This document shows, piece after piece, positions 49,382 to 51,061 of a stretch of 51,061 nt of DNA. The stretch is from NCBI GenBank assembly GCA_029550525.1, contig JAKPHF010000053.1:1-51061 (forward strand), in the 5' to 3' direction. The notes under the pieces were generated by a model. That model made no database searches. It saw only the letters and a program-made list of their open reading frames with translations, and was not told the origin of the DNA. Each line of letters starts with the position of its first letter. Within the stretch, counting starts at the first letter, position 1. Source of the DNA: Planctomycetota bacterium. Lineage in GTDB: Bacteria; Planctomycetota; Phycisphaerae; UBA1845; PWPN01. A program made the position numbers and the translations under genes.

Positions 49382-50517
49382 GCGATCCGACGCCCAATCC
49401 CGCTTCGCTGCCACCGCGTGCCAAGCCCAAGGGCAAGCCGCTCATCGGCATCACCATGGGCGACCCGGCCGGCATCGGCGCCGAGGTCACGGTCAAAGCG
49501 CTGGCCGATCCCGAGATCCGCCAGCTCGGCCGGTTCATCATCTACGGTTTGAACGAAGCGCTGGAGTACGCCGCCGACCTGGCCGAGATCAGCCCGTACT
49601 GGTTCCGGCTGCCGCATGAGGTCGTGCCGCCCAGCATCGAAAGCGGCGTGATCGTCGCCGACTTCGATGATATATCCTTCCCCGCCATGCAGATGCACGG
49701 CCCCTCGGCCGAGGGCGGCGCAGCATCCATGCGCTTCCTCGACGCGGCCATCCATGGCGTCCTCCAGGGCCAGACGGAGGCCATCGTCACCGCCCCCATC
49801 TCCAAGGAGAGCTGGCACCTGGCGGGCTACCGCTTCCCGGGCCACACCGAGAAGCTCGGCTACACCTTCCGCACCCGCAAGGTCACCATGATGTTCATCG
49901 GCGGCAAGCTGCGGGTCGCCCTGGCCAGCATCCACGAGCCGCTGTTCGACCTGCGTAATTCGTTCACCATCGGCCGCGTCTTCACGCCCATCGACCACAT
50001 GGCCGAGGCTCTCTCCCGATGGTTCGGCATCGAGCACCCGCGGATTGCCGTCTGCGGGCTCAACCCGCACGCCGGCGAGGGCGGCCTGTTCGGTGATGAG
50101 GAGCAGCGCATCATCCAGCCCGCCATCACCATGGCCCGCGAGGCCGGCTGGTTCGTCGAGGGGCCCTTCCCCGCCGACACGCTCTTCCGCAAGGCCCTCG
50201 AAGGACGCTACGACGGCGTCGTGGCCATGTACCACGACCAGGGTCTCATCCCTATCAAGCTCGTGGCGTTCGAATCATCCTGTCAGATGACGCTCGGCAT
50301 CCCCATGGTCCGCACCAGCGTCGATCACGGGACGGCTTTTGACATCGCCGGCCAGAATCTCGCCTGCCCCGAGAGCATGAAGACTGCCATCCGCGTGGCC
50401 TGCGACGTCGCCTTGCGTAACCGCGAGTTGCCGCCGCCCCGCCTGCCGGACGAGCCCGACGAAGCCCTCCAGCCGTTGGCCCCCTCGGCCGAAGGCGACG
50501 AGAGCGGGGAAGTGTGA
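49378..50517 (+). CDS. pdxA: 4-hydroxythreonine-4-phosphate dehydrogenase
   Basis: 379 residues from the ATG at 49378, which overlaps the ribE stop. It oxidises 4-phosphohydroxy-L-threonine in the DXP-dependent route to pyridoxal phosphate, in the cytoplasm. Signatures include GITMGDPAGIGAE near residue 25, TAPISKESW, the His of GHTEKLGY, and NPHAGEGGLFGDEE with YHDQGLIPIKL, which hold the metal and nucleotide. The C-terminal 25 residues are rich in Pro/Glu and extend past the core. The upstream frame is open into ribE only because of the GC bias. Confidence 0.96.
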   Translation: MSDPTPNPASLPPRAKPKGKPLIGITMGDPAGIGAEVTVKALADPEIRQLGRFIIYGLNEALEYAADLAEISPYWFRLPHEVVPPSIESGVIVADFDDISFPAMQMHGPSAEGGAASMRFLDAAIHGVLQGQTEAIVTAPISKESWHLAGYRFPGHTEKLGYTFRTRKVTMMFIGGKLRVALASIHEPLFDLRNSFTIGRVFTPIDHMAEALSRWFGIEHPRIAVCGLNPHAGEGGLFGDEEQRIIQPAITMAREAGWFVEGPFPADTLFRKALEGRYDGVVAMYHDQGLIPIKLVAFESSCQMTLGIPMVRTSVDHGTAFDIAGQNLACPESMKTAIRVACDVALRNRELPPPRLPDEPDEALQPLAPSAEGDESGEV

Positions 50518-50522
50518 GTTTC

Positions 50523-50542
50523 TTAGCTATCAGCTATCAGCC
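50523..50542. repeat. Family A AGCT-array, copy 5
   Basis: TTAGCTATCAGCTATCAGCC, just after the pdxA stop. Confidence 0.6.
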
Positions 50543-50636
50543 GGAGAACCGAACGACGCGGAGACGCGGCGGAAGAAGGACACGGCGACGCGGCAAGCAG
50601 ACAGAGCTTGGCCCGGCCCGAAGCCCCCTCTCGCCC

Positions 50637-50691
50637 AGCTTAAAGCTCACAGCTCACAGCCCAAAGCTGATAACTGAGAGCTGAAAGCTTT
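50637..50691. repeat. Family A AGCT-array, copy 6
   Basis: AGCTTAAAGCTCACAGCTCA, then CAGCCCAAAGCTGATAACTG and AGAGCTGAAAGCTT. The arms AAAGCT/AGCTTT allow folding. Confidence 0.7.
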
Positions 50692-50718
50692 GTTTCGCCC
50701 CCTCGCCGCGTCATTTTT

Positions 50719-50754
50719 CCCCCAGCCCCCAGTCCCCGGCCCCTAACCCCTCCC
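50719..50754. repeat. Family H repeat, copy 6 (inverted)
   Basis: CCCCCAGCCCCCAGTCCCCG then GCCCCTAACCCCTCCC. Confidence 0.55.
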
Positions 50755-50833
50755 TCTGGCCTTCCTCCAATCCTCCATTTATACTTTACCGGTCTTGGCT
50801 CGACACTTGGACGGGCCGAATAGTGGAGGTGAG

Positions 50834-51061
50834 ATGCCGGAATCACCGACCAAAATCCAAACGCGGGGAAGCAATCAGCGGTTCGCTGAGAGCTATCAGC
50901 TATCAGCTGTCAGCTGTCAGCCAGAGCGTGCCGCGCGCGTGCTTTCCGCGGCTCATAGCCCACAGCTCACCGCTCACAGCTCCTCCGCGTTCACGCTGAT
51001 CGAGATGATCGTCGTCGTCGCGATCATCAGCCTCCTCCTGGCCATCTCCATCCCCGTCTCC
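50834..51061 (+). CDS. Type IV prepilin/pseudopilin, 3' end cut by the window
   Basis: 76 codons are visible, starting at the ATG at 50834 after GGAGGTGAG. The prepilin signature SAFTLIEMIVVVAIISLLL follows at about residue 55, with cleavage expected between Ala and Phe; planctomycete prepilins often have Ala there instead of Gly. Glu5 of the mature protein is present. The leader of about 55 residues is unusually long and is partly made of in-frame family A repeat units at 50885-50922 and 50951-50982 (ESYQLSAVSCQ, AHSPQLTAHSS). A GTG at 50939 would give a shorter leader of 20 residues. It could belong to a type II secretion or pilus system; no partner genes are in the window. Confidence 0.75.
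   Translation, partial: MPESPTKIQTRGSNQRFAESYQLSAVSCQPERAARVLSAAHSPQLTAHSSSAFTLIEMIVVVAIISLLLAISIPVS
50885..50922. repeat. Family A AGCT-array, copy 7, in the prepilin leader
   Basis: GCTGAGAGCTATCAGCTATC, then AGCTGTCAGCTGTCAGCC, open in the prepilin frame. Confidence 0.7.
50951..50982. repeat. Family A AGCT-array, copy 8, in the prepilin leader
   Basis: GCTCATAGCCCACAGCTCAC, then CGCTCACAGCTC, ending two codons before the AFTLIE segment. Confidence 0.7.

Larger units (their letters stand above)
50518..50833. other. Repeat-filled region between pdxA and the prepilin gene
   Basis: 316 bases with no gene, mainly families A (50523-50542, 50637-50691) and H (50719-50754) plus a stretch of GACGCGGAGACGCGGCGGAA-type units near 50555-50600. 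A TTTATACTTTACCGG patch near 50776-50791 may hold the prepilin promoter. Confidence 0.5.

Noticed and set aside
16126..50982. A CRISPR array explanation for the repeated AGCT tracts
   Set aside because: Units are short (about 7-8 bases), variable, and have no spacers of constant length; no cas genes are present.

Overview
The window is high-GC bacterial DNA and most resembles a planctomycete, probably a Phycisphaerae-type lineage. This is inferred from gene content, because no rRNA is present. The supporting signs are two secreted proteins ending in a PAPGAALL...GWVKRR sorting tail (a PEP-CTERM variant common in planctomycetes), a prepilin with an AFTLIEM start, a Tat-exported sugar-isomerase-like protein, ribosomal protein genes rpsG and rplU lying outside their usual operons, and loosely packed genes on both strands.

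Layout: 1-2660 holds the end of an unknown gene and two PEP-CTERM-type genes. Each of the two is followed by the same hairpin and by a decayed copy of the 3' end of nadD; the intact nadD follows. Next come a phytanoyl-CoA dioxygenase-like gene, aspS, rpsG, a large FAD/Fe-S dehydrogenase, a K+/H+ antiporter, an acyltransferase, two unknown proteins, tatC, rplU, two coupled PilZ genes, ogt, a sugar-phosphate transferase and a TPR protein (2661-21116). Then follow a solitary DNA methyltransferase, an atypical AAA+/Fis regulator with a PAS domain, tRNA-Leu(CAA), and a reactive-sulfur operon (arsR - rhodanese/DUF2892 - CoA-disulfide reductase/rhodanese) with an apparently leaderless first gene (21208-26675). 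The block 27022-34881 carries an OprB porin, small lipoproteins, an M48 lipoprotein protease, a frameshifted chemoreceptor and an NhaC-type antiporter. The block 34948-47341 carries a Tat-exported isomerase-like protein, an HDOD-GGDEF protein, an L,D-transpeptidase, a phosphatase, pgeF, a dehydrogenase, an SGNH hydrolase, a large secreted carbohydrate-active protein and a sigma factor. The end holds an SDR epimerase, ribE-pdxA and the start of a prepilin.

The strongest unexplained signal is in the spaces between genes. At least eight families of short, mostly self-complementary repeats occupy many intergenic regions, usually at gene 3' ends. Four genes take their stop codon from such a repeat, one methyltransferase start lies against one, and one prepilin leader is partly built from repeat units. 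The best-defined family is a 52-53 bp element with TTGTGGTGCA terminal inverted repeats enclosing two hairpins with 3-nt loops. The second strong signal is the duplicated 3' module (sorting tail + terminator + nadD scar) shared by two secreted proteins that are otherwise dissimilar.

Functional links that can be argued: c-di-GMP signalling (GGDEF enzyme, two PilZ proteins), envelope and export (tatC with a Tat substrate, OprB, lipoproteins, L,D-transpeptidase, PEP-CTERM proteins, prepilin), polysaccharide use (SGNH hydrolase next to a malectin-containing secreted protein, OprB) and sulfane-sulfur detoxification.
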